A stretch of 64,000 nucleotides of DNA from Phlyctochytrium arcticum (Eukaryota > Chytridiomycota > Chytridiomycetes > Chytridiales > Chytridiaceae), in NCBI GenBank assembly GCA_025602905.1, contig JAHLKI010000016.1, forward strand, positions 654,571 through 718,570. The letters are read 5' to 3'. Position 1 is the stretch's first letter. Each line of letters begins with the position of its first letter. The notes under the pieces are model-generated. The model had not been told where the DNA came from. It did no database searches and worked only from the letters and a program-made list of their open reading frames with translations. Position numbers and translations under genes: made by a program. Positions 45,038 to 54,010 of this stretch are shown in pieces.

Positions 45038-45428
45038 ATGATCATCGTAGTCGACGACAATAATTTCACTAGGAAACTTGAAAATGATTAATAGCATTAC
45101 TCAAGAACAAGTCTTGCTATCATCTACCATGATGCTTTTCGACGTATTCAATGATAATTACGATGATATAACTTATGTCTTTACTGATATGTTACTCAAT
45201 GAACATATTCAGGATCCAACCTTCACGTATAAACAGGAAGGGCTGAACCTGATAGCGTGGATTCGCCAGGCAGAAAAGGATAACATGGTCTCTGAAGGAG
45301 TGAAAATTATAGCATTCTCTTCTGATGCAACATTGAAGCACAAAGCATTAGCTGCCGGAGCGGACCTGTTCTACACCAAGCCCATCACAAAAAAAGATAT
45401 TATCGATATTCTAAAACCAGAATCATAG
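45038..45428 (+). pseudogene. Two-component receiver domain, broken by a frameshift
   Basis: The product resembles a single CheY-like receiver. The first frame from 45038 reads MIIVVDDNNFTRKLEND then stop, which is a receiver beta-1 strand with its acidic pair. The next frame from 45078 continues with a DDITYVFTDMLLNEH segment carrying the expected phosphoacceptor Asp. It then shows the Ser-Ser/Thr region (IIAFSSDATLKHKALAAGAD) and the conserved Lys in TKPITKKD. A +1 shift near 45080 separates the two parts. It may be a genuine mutation, a sequencing error, or recoding. Alternatively the second ORF is used alone, which would lack the acidic pair. A free-standing receiver is unusual in a fungal mobile element. 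Confidence 0.75.
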
Positions 45429-45473
45429 ACGCAAAACAAATAAGCTTTTTTCTTTCTTTAAGGTATTCTGGTC

Positions 45474-45803
45474 ATGAGAAAAAATAAATTTAGAATCGTT
45501 TCAGAATCCGGCGTGGAGATTCTTGTTTGTCGAATGGTCATTTTTAATGAAGATCAGTTGTCTAGGATTATATACAACTTGAAAGGCAAAGGCGAACATT
45601 TTTTCATATTCGTGCCAATTAATGTACTTAATCGAAATTTATTCGAAAAGATTATTTCAATATCAAGCGTACTGACCCCCCGTAAGAATAAGCAGCTTAG
45701 ACGTGAATTCCTGGAATCAGGATACTTGAATATTTGTGAAAAATGTGTTGCGTTGGGTTGCGACAAAGACAATTCAATTGAGTTGCTCGAATTGATATTC
45801 TAA
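45474..45803 (+). CDS. 109-aa orphan protein
   Basis: I do not recognise it. It starts 45 bases after the receiver ORF on the same strand. It has alternating hydrophobic strands (IVSESGVEILVCRMVIF and FFIFVPINVLN) and a late CEKCVALGC cluster of three Cys. Its last four bases overlap the end of the convergent fibre-like gene, a compact arrangement typical of viral genomes. Confidence 0.5.
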   Translation: MRKNKFRIVSESGVEILVCRMVIFNEDQLSRIIYNLKGKGEHFFIFVPINVLNRNLFEKIISISSVLTPRKNKQLRREFLESGYLNICEKCVALGCDKDNSIELLELIF

Positions 45804-48800
45804 AATTCTAGAAATTGAACATCAATTCGCGAATTGACATCCATGGAAACGTTACCGGCAGCATAGAGTTGAAATGTATGGTTCCCGGGTGTTAAATTTC
45901 GAGAAATAAATTGGAAAGGGATTGGTATATGAACATCGGCTAGGTTGAAAAAGAACACGAATGATTTTACCAATATGTTATCGATTTTGATGGCAAATGT
46001 GATGTTCTGTTGTGTTGTCGTTGCAAAGGGTGATATACACCCAGTCCAAACCTGGGTCCCTCTTGTAGTAGTAAAGTTAACAAGATCAGATGAATATGAG
46101 CTATCACTGAATACTGTAGTTGCAACAGGCAATTTCAGATTGACCCCATTTACAGTAAGTGAATTTCCCACAGTGAGACTATTCGCAACATTTACATTTC
46201 CATTTTGAAGAATATCGAGCGACGATGCGAGACCGCCAGTAGCAAACCGAATATTGCCTGTTGATGTTCCAGAACCATTAGAGCGTAATACTATATCACC
46301 CGCAAGTGAATTGGAACAAAAATGTGTATTCGTTGCTGCTCTCCCGATTAGAGCAGTTGAAGCACCCCAATACAAGGAACTACTAGCTGATGAAGAAAGA
46401 TTGATATTCGTTCCTACCGTCAATTCAGTACCGACATACAGTTTTTTGGCAATACTAGCACCACCTGCAATTTGGAATGCCCCAGTATTGATTGCAGTTG
46501 CATCTGTTGTGGTCGGTATATTGACAATTGATGCTTCAATCCTTAATGGAAGAAAAGTACCGTTACTCTTAATGGTTGATTGGATAACACCGAAACCTTG
46601 TGATGTGTCATACACCATGAAGAGACCAGGTGTAGTTATAGAAGTTGTGAAAGGACTGGAATGTCCCTTGACATAGAGATATGAACTCGTAGTGAGCATG
46701 GTAGTATCTAGTTTTGCAAAGGGTAGAATACCACTGACATCACTTGAGGCAAGGTCTATCATTGACTTGTTCGCCAATGTGCCAAATACAGGTTTACCAG
46801 GTAATGTGCTCCATTGAATATCTAAAGTAAATTTTATATCATCAGCGTTATAATCTGCTATTAAAGGTTGAAGTGTACTTGTATCAATTTTAGTAATTGG
46901 GAGAATACCGGTTACCTCGGTTGTTGAAAGGTCGATAGAATTCTTCAAGGACAACGAACCGAATACTGGCTTACCTGTGACATTCCCCCAATCAATATTA
47001 CCGCTAGATGCCGTACTCGATAATCCCAAAGTTGTCTTGAATGATGCTGCATTTCCCGAGGTGATCAAAGGTTGAAGTGTACTTGTATCAATTTTACTAA
47101 TTGGGAGAATACCGGTGACTAGTGAAGTCGACAAGTCGATTGTGTCAAGATTTGATAATGCTTTCAACTGACCTATGCGTGTCTCAATGGGTGTAAAGCG
47201 GTTGTCTATCGCAGTTTGTCTCGTATTGTAGGTCGATGTCAATGTGTAATTTGAGAGGGGGATTGCACTGATTGATGTATTTACGAAAGATTCTGTTGCA
47301 ACCTTTAAAGTCTTTGTAAATATATCATCAGTGGCATAAAGTTTTTTGCTGACCGTTACAGCACTTGTTCCCAATCGCATCAATTCTTGTAATGTTCCGC
47401 TCGACCCTGTTGAAGCAGAAATAACCATTGACGAGCCATAAGTTCCATCATCTATTGTAGAAATTTGACTCGTAACTTTCCCATTCAATGGAGCAAACTT
47501 AATACTTTCTGTGGCATTACTGTCTTGAACAAGAGACAAATTGTCTAAATATTTCGCTGCTCCAAATCCTCCGCTCTGACCATAAATCACAAGTGTTATA
47601 TTCGTGGATAGAGGGACATTGCTCGAAGCATTTGTCCAACTCGTTACCAGAATATTATTGACATAGAGAAATGCGGTATCGTAAACGACCTTCATCCTTA
47701 CCGTTGCAAAAACGTCTCGAGGCAATGATGCAGCGACTTCTTTGTATGTTCCGTCTGGAGTATGCAAGCGAGTGTAGTTAAAATATCCGGAAAACGATGC
47801 TGCATAACCACCACAGTTTATTGTAATACCCTCATCTTGCCGAAAGGAAGAATATAGCAGATCACATTGAACCGTCCAGTATCTTCCTAGATTCGGGATT
47901 GTATAGGCAATGTTCCCATTGGAATACGTTTGGTTGTTTTGTTGAAGAATTACATATTTGTTTGTAGTGTCATAAGTTGCATTCCCGGACAACGTACCTG
48001 TCGGAGTGCTTGTGAAATTATCCGTAAGAATAGTAGTTGTAGTATTATCAACACCAATTAGGGAAATTGCATCTTTGATGAGATTTTGCTTCAAAGTAAT
48101 GGCTGAATCAATAGCAGTTTGTCGTGTATCGTAAATGCTCTGGGAAACCTTTGTTGCAATTGAAGCATCAATGGCAATTTGTCGCGTATCATAAACAGAT
48201 TGCGACACTTTTGAAGCAAGTCCGCTTGTTAATGATATATTCAAAGCATATACACTCAAATCAGGTGCGCCAGATACGTTGGCATATGGTAGTTTGTTAT
48301 TTGAATCTATTACATTTTGTTTCAATGCAAGTCCGCTTGTTAATGATGTATTCAAGGCATAAGGTGTCAAATCTGGTGTACCACTCACAAGACTATATGG
48401 TAATTTTGCAGAACTTGTAATGAGATCCTGTTTCAACGCGAGATTCGGAATATTCGACAAAAAACCGTAATCGAGACGATTCGATGCTGATATTATATTC
48501 TGTTTTGTGGCGATTGAAGAGTTGATGTTTCCCAAGTCTATATTCCGATTTAGAAAAACAGACAAATCAGGCGGTGTTGAAATATTCGAATATGGAATTT
48601 TGTTGGTACTAGTGATCTTTGGTTGATAATTGGTTGCAATATCGGTTTCAACACCTTCAATTACGGAATTTACAATTTCTAGATTTTGTATAATTGGATC
48701 AATCAATTGACTCACGAGGCTCACGGTACTAGGCTGAATTATTTGGGAGTCATACTGGCGCAACATGTCTAAATTCACCGCTTGTTGTGGGTATTCAGTA

Positions 48801-50830
48801 GCAATACCTAACCATCCACATTGAGGCGGCGTATCGAAGAGCAACCTTGTGACATCGCAGCCGTTTGAATCAGGTAGAGTCACGGTTATGACATTACTAC
48901 CTGGCTTCATTTGAATATTGCCGTTTGAATCCAATATGGGATTTCCATTCACATCCTCCTCGCGTTTCCTTTCTCTCCCTAGAATAGTGATGAATCCGGC
49001 ACCAAGGCCGGTAAGGGCACCGCCTAGCATTCCAGAGCCTATGGCAGAAATAGCCGAACTAGCTGACCCTATTACACTACCACCCGCGCCAAATAAACCA
49101 TTTAATGGCCCTACAATACCGCTCAAACCTCCACTGACTGAAACGACCTCGCCTCCTCCCGATTTCAGGACTTGATTCGCACCTTCTCCTGTTTGCTCTT
49201 GAATGGGATCTTCAGCTGTTCTTTCTGTTTTGAAACTGTCTATGGTTGAAATTGTATAACCGATGCCAGGGGAACCAACCAATATCACGCCACTACCTGC
49301 CGTCAAGGAAAATGAATTAGAGATTGTCTTTCCCGCTACCGTAATCCCATTACCACCAACATATGGTGATTCATCAGGTGCCTCGTATTCATAGGAACAG
49401 GAGATGGTGTTGCCAGTGATCTGAATATTATTTCCTGCTTGGTAGTCGCCTTGGAACGTATTTCCTATACGCTTGACTCCATTAGACGCTGACAAATTTT
49501 CTTCAATGTGAGTCTTGGTGCTATCCATTTGAAGCCCACCTGATACTGTAAGATCCAGACTGACCTCATGTGAGGAATTCTGATAAAGACCATTGCTGAA
49601 AGAGAGCCCGGATGAAATCTTACCTTGAGAATCGACTCGTATAGACGAGTTGTCTACCAAGGGACTTGGGTTTACTGAAAGATTCATATTCGTGTCAACC
49701 GCTAAACTCGCATCAGTATTCAATTCAACTATTTGGTCTCGAATCACAACTGCTCCACTCCCCTGGTACACACCCTTCACGTATTCGGCAGTTGTTGCCT
49801 CATAGTCACTTGGATTGCTATTTGGTGATAGATTCACATGTCCCACACTAAGTTCATTCAGTGTCTCTGAATACGTAAAGTCACTAGTTCTATTCAAACC
49901 TGCAATCCCGTTGTCATAAGGAATCTGCCCTAATCCCTGACTTCTAAACGCCAGCTTGTTACCCGTCTGCTGAAAATTTTCATGGTCCACCTCGAGTTTG
50001 ACAAGTGATCCGTCAATGGATTCGGTAATATCTCGATATACTGATATGGCGCCGGCTCCCTTGAGACTCTTGGAAACATCCTGTGTTTTTGCTTTTAATT
50101 TGTTATAATCTACTTCAAGTGTATCTTCATCAATTCGTAAGGAGACTTGACCGTCGATTTCATCTAATGGGTATTCGAATACCAACTTGTCGGGAATAAG
50201 AGCCTTCAACTTTCCACCGTCTATATCCATGGTATCATCATCAATCTTGAGTGACAATTTGTGACTATTTAGAACATTGTAATAGAACGGATCAGAGATT
50301 TTGAGACTCAACCCTTTTGCAAATAGATTCAAATCACCGTCAAGTATAGATTCTGCGTCTTCCATATGAGATGCATACCTTAATTCAATTTCATCGTCGT
50401 CATTGTAGAAGAGCGGACTGTTCAATTCAGGTGGATCCTGTTTCTTGGCTGCTAATTGATTTTCATCGTTAATAAATAATGAATCATTGTCATACTGAAG
50501 AGACACCTGATGGTCGTCGCTTGAATACTGAAGAGGTAGACGAACGTCTGCCTCAATGGTTGAAAGATTTCCTTCGGAATCTAGAACGAGACGACTATCA
50601 TCGTAAGCAAGAGAGACGTGTGCGTTACCCTGTGTCAGAGTGGTTTCAATTGGCGCTTCTGAGGATAAAGAGTTTATTTTAAGTATTCCATGTTTATTCT
50701 TAACAGTGGCGACATCGATACTGGAATATTCGTCTCCTTTCAATTCGCCGCTTATGAAGCTGTTTTGAATATTTGTATTGTCAAGGGTGCGAATACCCGA
50801 GGCATTGCGCGAGTTAATACCTGACATCAC
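45800..50830 (-). CDS. 1,676-aa fibre-like protein with adenovirus-type shaft repeats
   Basis: Single exon; the largest ORF in the window. Residues about 70-260 are beta-spiral repeats like adenovirus fibre shafts, for example PLQYSSDDHQVSLQYDNDSL and LSLKIDDDTMDIDGGKLKA, and weaker copies run to about 460. Residues about 550-615 are Gly/Ser/Ala-rich and hydrophobic (GIVGPLNGLFGAGGSVIG), resembling a membrane or glycine-zipper segment. Residues about 745-920 are phage-like tail-fibre repeats with an ALKQNVIDSNNKLPYANVSG pattern. Residues about 925-1100 look like a jelly-roll, lectin-type module. Three further repeats of the IDLSTSLVTGILPISKIDTS type lie at about 1200-1380. The C-terminal 130 residues form a beta-rich tip. 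A trimeric receptor-binding fibre is the natural inference. The exact viral group is open. Confidence 0.85.
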   Translation of the reverse strand: MMSGINSRNASGIRTLDNTNIQNSFISGELKGDEYSSIDVATVKNKHGILKINSLSSEAPIETTLTQGNAHVSLAYDDSRLVLDSEGNLSTIEADVRLPLQYSSDDHQVSLQYDNDSLFINDENQLAAKKQDPPELNSPLFYNDDDEIELRYASHMEDAESILDGDLNLFAKGLSLKISDPFYYNVLNSHKLSLKIDDDTMDIDGGKLKALIPDKLVFEYPLDEIDGQVSLRIDEDTLEVDYNKLKAKTQDVSKSLKGAGAISVYRDITESIDGSLVKLEVDHENFQQTGNKLAFRSQGLGQIPYDNGIAGLNRTSDFTYSETLNELSVGHVNLSPNSNPSDYEATTAEYVKGVYQGSGAVVIRDQIVELNTDASLAVDTNMNLSVNPSPLVDNSSIRVDSQGKISSGLSFSNGLYQNSSHEVSLDLTVSGGLQMDSTKTHIEENLSASNGVKRIGNTFQGDYQAGNNIQITGNTISCSYEYEAPDESPYVGGNGITVAGKTISNSFSLTAGSGVILVGSPGIGYTISTIDSFKTERTAEDPIQEQTGEGANQVLKSGGGEVVSVSGGLSGIVGPLNGLFGAGGSVIGSASSAISAIGSGMLGGALTGLGAGFITILGRERKREEDVNGNPILDSNGNIQMKPGSNVITVTLPDSNGCDVTRLLFDTPPQCGWLGIATEYPQQAVNLDMLRQYDSQIIQPSTVSLVSQLIDPIIQNLEIVNSVIEGVETDIATNYQPKITSTNKIPYSNISTPPDLSVFLNRNIDLGNINSSIATKQNIISASNRLDYGFLSNIPNLALKQDLITSSAKLPYSLVSGTPDLTPYALNTSLTSGLALKQNVIDSNNKLPYANVSGAPDLSVYALNISLTSGLASKVSQSVYDTRQIAIDASIATKVSQSIYDTRQTAIDSAITLKQNLIKDAISLIGVDNTTTTILTDNFTSTPTGTLSGNATYDTTNKYVILQQNNQTYSNGNIAYTIPNLGRYWTVQCDLLYSSFRQDEGITINCGGYAASFSGYFNYTRLHTPDGTYKEVAASLPRDVFATVRMKVVYDTAFLYVNNILVTSWTNASSNVPLSTNITLVIYGQSGGFGAAKYLDNLSLVQDSNATESIKFAPLNGKVTSQISTIDDGTYGSSMVISASTGSSGTLQELMRLGTSAVTVSKKLYATDDIFTKTLKVATESFVNTSISAIPLSNYTLTSTYNTRQTAIDNRFTPIETRIGQLKALSNLDTIDLSTSLVTGILPISKIDTSTLQPLITSGNAASFKTTLGLSSTASSGNIDWGNVTGKPVFGSLSLKNSIDLSTTEVTGILPITKIDTSTLQPLIADYNADDIKFTLDIQWSTLPGKPVFGTLANKSMIDLASSDVSGILPFAKLDTTMLTTSSYLYVKGHSSPFTTSITTPGLFMVYDTSQGFGVIQSTIKSNGTFLPLRIEASIVNIPTTTDATAINTGAFQIAGGASIAKKLYVGTELTVGTNINLSSSASSSLYWGASTALIGRAATNTHFCSNSLAGDIVLRSNGSGTSTGNIRFATGGLASSLDILQNGNVNVANSLTVGNSLTVNGVNLKLPVATTVFSDSSYSSDLVNFTTTRGTQVWTGCISPFATTTQQNITFAIKIDNILVKSFVFFFNLADVHIPIPFQFISRNLTPGNHTFQLYAAGNVSMDVNSRIDVQFLEF

Positions 50831-51453
50831 TATTTACTTATAAGAAATCAAATGAAATAAAAGCTCTGTCTCTTAACACAATTGCGTTAACAGGCAATAG
50901 CGAATCAACGACAAATTTGACATCCATGGTTTCTCAGATTCGATGGTACTTGGCCGATTGATGGTCTCGGTTGTCGGTCGATCGGAAGATAGAAGACGGC
51001 GAAAAGAAGTGAAAAAAAAGAAGCTTTGAGGGAGTTAGCAATCAGCGAGCAGGCGGAATGTGTTCAGTCAAAGTCAAATGTTCATCGGCCACGCCGCAAA
51101 GTATTGCCTCCCGACGTCCAGAAGCCCCAGCAGGCATAACGTGCCCCGATAGATACCGCTGTGCGCTCAGAAGAAGGTACGACCAAGCGACCCCAACTCA
51201 CTCCAACTCTAAGCACCTCTCGTCCCCGTAAACACAGCAACCATCCAGTTTCATCGGCGAACCAGCAAGCAGCTGCTCCAGCAGGACGAGAGATGCGAAT
51301 ACCCATCCTGCTCCCTCATTCAGCGTCGGTGGGCCAGGCACTTCCCGAAAAGACACCAGGCCCCAGCAGGTCCTTCAACGAAGCCCCTCGATAGATACCC
51401 GGCGTCCGTTCCTAGATAAAGTACACATCCCACTCATACGTCCACATCTTTGA
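50831..51453. other. Junction between AT-rich and GC-rich parts of the insertion
   Basis: Leader of the fibre-like gene (a TTATAAGTAAATAG stretch just upstream on the minus strand could be its promoter), followed by an abrupt change to GC-richer sequence near 51 kb. No convincing gene. Confidence 0.5.
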
Positions 51454-51878
51454 ATGAGATCGCGGGACAGTTCCTGCGGTGCCCGGAGATACCGTCACTA
51501 TCAGCTTCCAAGCGCCGTAGGCCGCAGCGAGCACTTTTACGTGCCCCGTGAGATGCCACAGGAACCAAAGATGAAGCAGCGGGCAACAGCCCCAGCAGAA
51601 CCGCAGGCAAGAAACAGACCTAAGCTAGCCAACGCACACCCACCTTTTTCGCAGTCTGTGTTGCGCGCCAAGCTGTCCAGCTCCGGAAAACAAGAGTCAG
51701 AGCAAGAATCCCGAATCCGGGGCAAGATTGTATGGCCCGTGTCTGCAGCAGCGCGACGCGAGGCAAGCAGGGGGAATGTGGATGCTATAGTAACAAGGGA
51801 GGCACAGCACACTATCACTCATACCCTCAGACCTTCCCACGCAAAAATCTTACGCATCTTCCAGTTCGAGAGCTCGAC

Positions 51879-52610
51879 ATGTCCTGCACTTCAAAAACTG
51901 CGAGATTTCAGGCGTATGACTTTGTCAGCACTCTATCAGCTGCAGCGACTCTCCCCCCCCAAACTGACGACTTCTGGAAGAATCTGATTCAACATATCGG
52001 CCAAAACCCAAACCTCTACACCGAACGCGTATCCTGTTCCTGCCCTCGGTCCAGAACAACGATTCTCGATCTTGACCACCTTGCGTCTGATATTCAAGGT
52101 TCCATTCAGCATCGCGTCACTGGCCTGGATTTGTCAAAAGCTGGCCCCATTTTTATGAATGCCGCCGCCAGGCTGATAGCATCTGCACACAACCTACCCA
52201 TTGCCAGAGTCGAATCAAGGACAAAAGGAGAGAAGACACGCGCCGTGTTCCACTGGGACTTCGCCCAGGATGCTGTCAATTTCACCAAAAGCTTCGTAGA
52301 GAGAAAGAAGTATGGGAAGGCAGAGAAGTTCTTCCAAACCAATCCCTGGATTGGCGGACCTGAGGCCCAAAACCAAGGAAACCCATCAGCGACATCTACC
52401 GCATCAGCCCCATCTGGCTCTTTGATCCGCACCACCCCGACCACCGCAAGTAACTTGGCTATCACCCCCGCAGCAACTGCAGTACTTCTCAAGGCAAAAT
52501 ATCCTCATGTTGAAGAATGGAGACTGGCGAGTCTGGCTGACTCCATGCACACAGTGGGGAGGGAGGCGGCCAAAGATGTGTTCAAGACCATCTTTGGTGG
52601 AGATGTTTAG
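51879..52610 (+). CDS. Orphan protein of about 243 aa in the GC-rich end of the insertion
   Basis: The open frame runs from 51732 (292 aa). I prefer the internal ATG at 51879 (MSCTSKTARFQAYDFV) because the earlier part is Cys/Arg-rich and unlike a protein. It has a helical FWKNLIQHIGQNPN segment, an ILDLDHLASDIQGSIQHRV stretch and a basic-aromatic KTRAVFHWDFAQDAVNF motif. A Ser/Thr/Ala linker and a C-terminal helical domain ending in DVFKTIFGGDV follow. I know no family with this layout. The stop is 60 bases from the right end of the insertion, so it may be the element's own accessory gene. Confidence 0.5.
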   Translation: MSCTSKTARFQAYDFVSTLSAAATLPPQTDDFWKNLIQHIGQNPNLYTERVSCSCPRSRTTILDLDHLASDIQGSIQHRVTGLDLSKAGPIFMNAAARLIASAHNLPIARVESRTKGEKTRAVFHWDFAQDAVNFTKSFVERKKYGKAEKFFQTNPWIGGPEAQNQGNPSATSTASAPSGSLIRTTPTTASNLAITPAATAVLLKAKYPHVEEWRLASLADSMHTVGREAAKDVFKTIFGGDV

Positions 52611-52675
52611 CGTAGTGCACGCATGTATATATGTACAAAAATATTTTCAATTAGGATCTGCACTATAACACACAC

Positions 52676-53438
52676 CAAGGATGTTGAAAAGCGGCATCTG
52701 CCACTTGTTGGTTTTGTATGTACAATCTAAGATCAGTACGTCCGGGTATTGTTGCAATTTAGCGATGCTCTTTTCATGCGCAAAAAATAAGTGCGTTAGA
52801 GCACCATCATCGCTGGTTTGGTAGCTAACCGTATATTTGGACTCAGGTTGATTCAGCCCGTCCAACAAGCACTCTATGGCAGATCTGCCCTTTGCTGCTT
52901 CCATTTGCTCCAGGGTGCGAAAGTTGCGGATATCCTTGTCAATGACTGGTTGATTCGGAAAGGTCCTGCGGAATGACAGAACAAGCTCTTTCACCGTTGT
53001 TCTGGCATGCTGCCTCAGATAATCCTTGTGCTCATCATTGAATTGCCGATATGCGGCAAATGCAACGGTTGCGGAATTCCCGTGGTTGTGCTCATTGGAG
53101 GATTGGTGCAGGTACCACTTATTCTTGGGACCCTTTAACCCTCTCTTGTCCTGCGCGACATACTGCTGGAATTTGCACCCGCATCGCAGGCTTCCCCGGT
53201 TGCGCTTCTTCTGATCCTCTGAGTCTACGGTGGCTTCCTGCTTCTCGCGGACAGATCCCCAACGAGAGCAACGAAGATAGAACTTCTCGTTGTTGCTAGT
53301 TCTTGTGAGTGCAATTCCATTTGCTTTGGCTTTAGCCTTGGAATACTCGAGAAGCTCGTCAAGAGAATTGAAAGCAATCGCATTAGCTGCCGCACCAGTT
53401 TCTGCAGTCGCAGAATCTGTGGACGGTCCAGCGATCAT
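52676..53438 (-). pseudogene. MULE transposase copy 2, 5' part
   Basis: Starts at the ATG at 53438 (MIAGPST) and covers the FAR1-type zinc domain (LRCGCKFQQYVAQDKRG and the EHNHGN pair) and the first catalytic Asp in LILDCTYKTNKWQMPLFNIL. At 52671 the frame runs into the insertion and stops a few codons later. The rest of the gene is at 42251-43764. The ORF otherwise matches copy 1 without frameshifts. Confidence 0.9.
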
Positions 53439-53742
53439 GGTGAGCTACAACAAACGGAAGGAAACCCATCCTGTTTAATGCGTCGCCATCGGCGGAAAGA
53501 CGTAAACTGGGGTTCTTACTTTTAGTGATGCGTTTGGAAAGTGTGTATGTGCAGGTAGATCCTCACGAGGGCGCTGTGCGTCGAGAATCTAGAGATCTCG
53601 AGCTGGATCTGGAGCGGAGATTCAAGCAACGCAGAGACAGTCGATATTTCAGGTGGCTGTGCGACTGTACGATTTCTAGCCCGACTGTACGATTCCTAGT
53701 CACGGCCAAGGCGGAGAATATGATTATGTAATGCGGTAGCGC

Positions 53743-54010
53743 GGTGGTAGTGGCCTCCGCGCGTTCGCGCAATGCACTGAATGCAAGGATTCCTCCCAAC
53801 ATCATGAAAGATAAACATAACCATAAGAGAAGGATAACCATAAGTAAGAGCGAACTAGGTACACAATGGAGGAAACAAGGAAAGGCTCTGCCCAACTGGA
53901 CGAGTGGGTCGACGGTACGGTAACGATTGTGGGTAACTGGAGAAAATGCAAAGGTAAAGTTTTGCCCAGTTTTGACCACACGAGCGAAATTGGAGGAACA
54001 AGGGAACGGA
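53743..54010 (-). repeat. Right outer inverted arm of the MULE cluster
   Basis: Inverted partner of 38931-39220. Similarity ends after GGGAACGGAT. No clear target duplication is visible at the outer ends of the two arms. Confidence 0.85.

Larger units (their letters stand above)
43765..52670. mobile_element. 8.9-kb virus-like insertion inside MULE copy 2
   Basis: CACAC occurs at both junctions (43760-43764 and 52671-52675) and once in the uninterrupted MULE, so it is a 5-bp target duplication. The insert starts TGACACGGTGCATAGACC and, read inward from the other end, TGTTATAGTGCAGATCC. Both start TG with GTGCA seven bases later, a weak terminal inverted similarity. The left 7 kb (43.8-50.9 kb) is AT-rich, intron-free and densely coding. 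The right 1.7 kb is GC-richer and carries a different kind of ORF. I see no transposase, integrase, capsid, ATPase or polymerase. It could be a virus-derived mobile element or a captured piece of a large DNA virus. Confidence 0.85.
42050..53707 (-). mobile_element. MULE DNA transposon, copy 2, carrying an 8.9-kb insertion
   Basis: Terminal inverted repeats of 79 bp (42050-42128 and 53629-53707, starting GGCCGTGACTAGGAATCG) are flanked by AAGGCGGAG at 42041-42049 and 53708-53716. This is a perfect 9-bp target duplication, the length expected for MULEs. Without the insertion 43765-52670 the element is about 2.75 kb, like copy 1. Confidence 0.93.

Noticed and set aside
48124..49175. Plus-strand ORFs inside the fibre-like gene
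   Set aside because: They are complementary-strand shadows of a strongly supported 1,676-codon frame.
43765..52670. Complete Polinton/Maverick or virophage
   Set aside because: I see no major capsid, packaging ATPase, protein-primed polymerase or integrase. The duplication is 5 bp and the termini are not the long inverted repeats expected.
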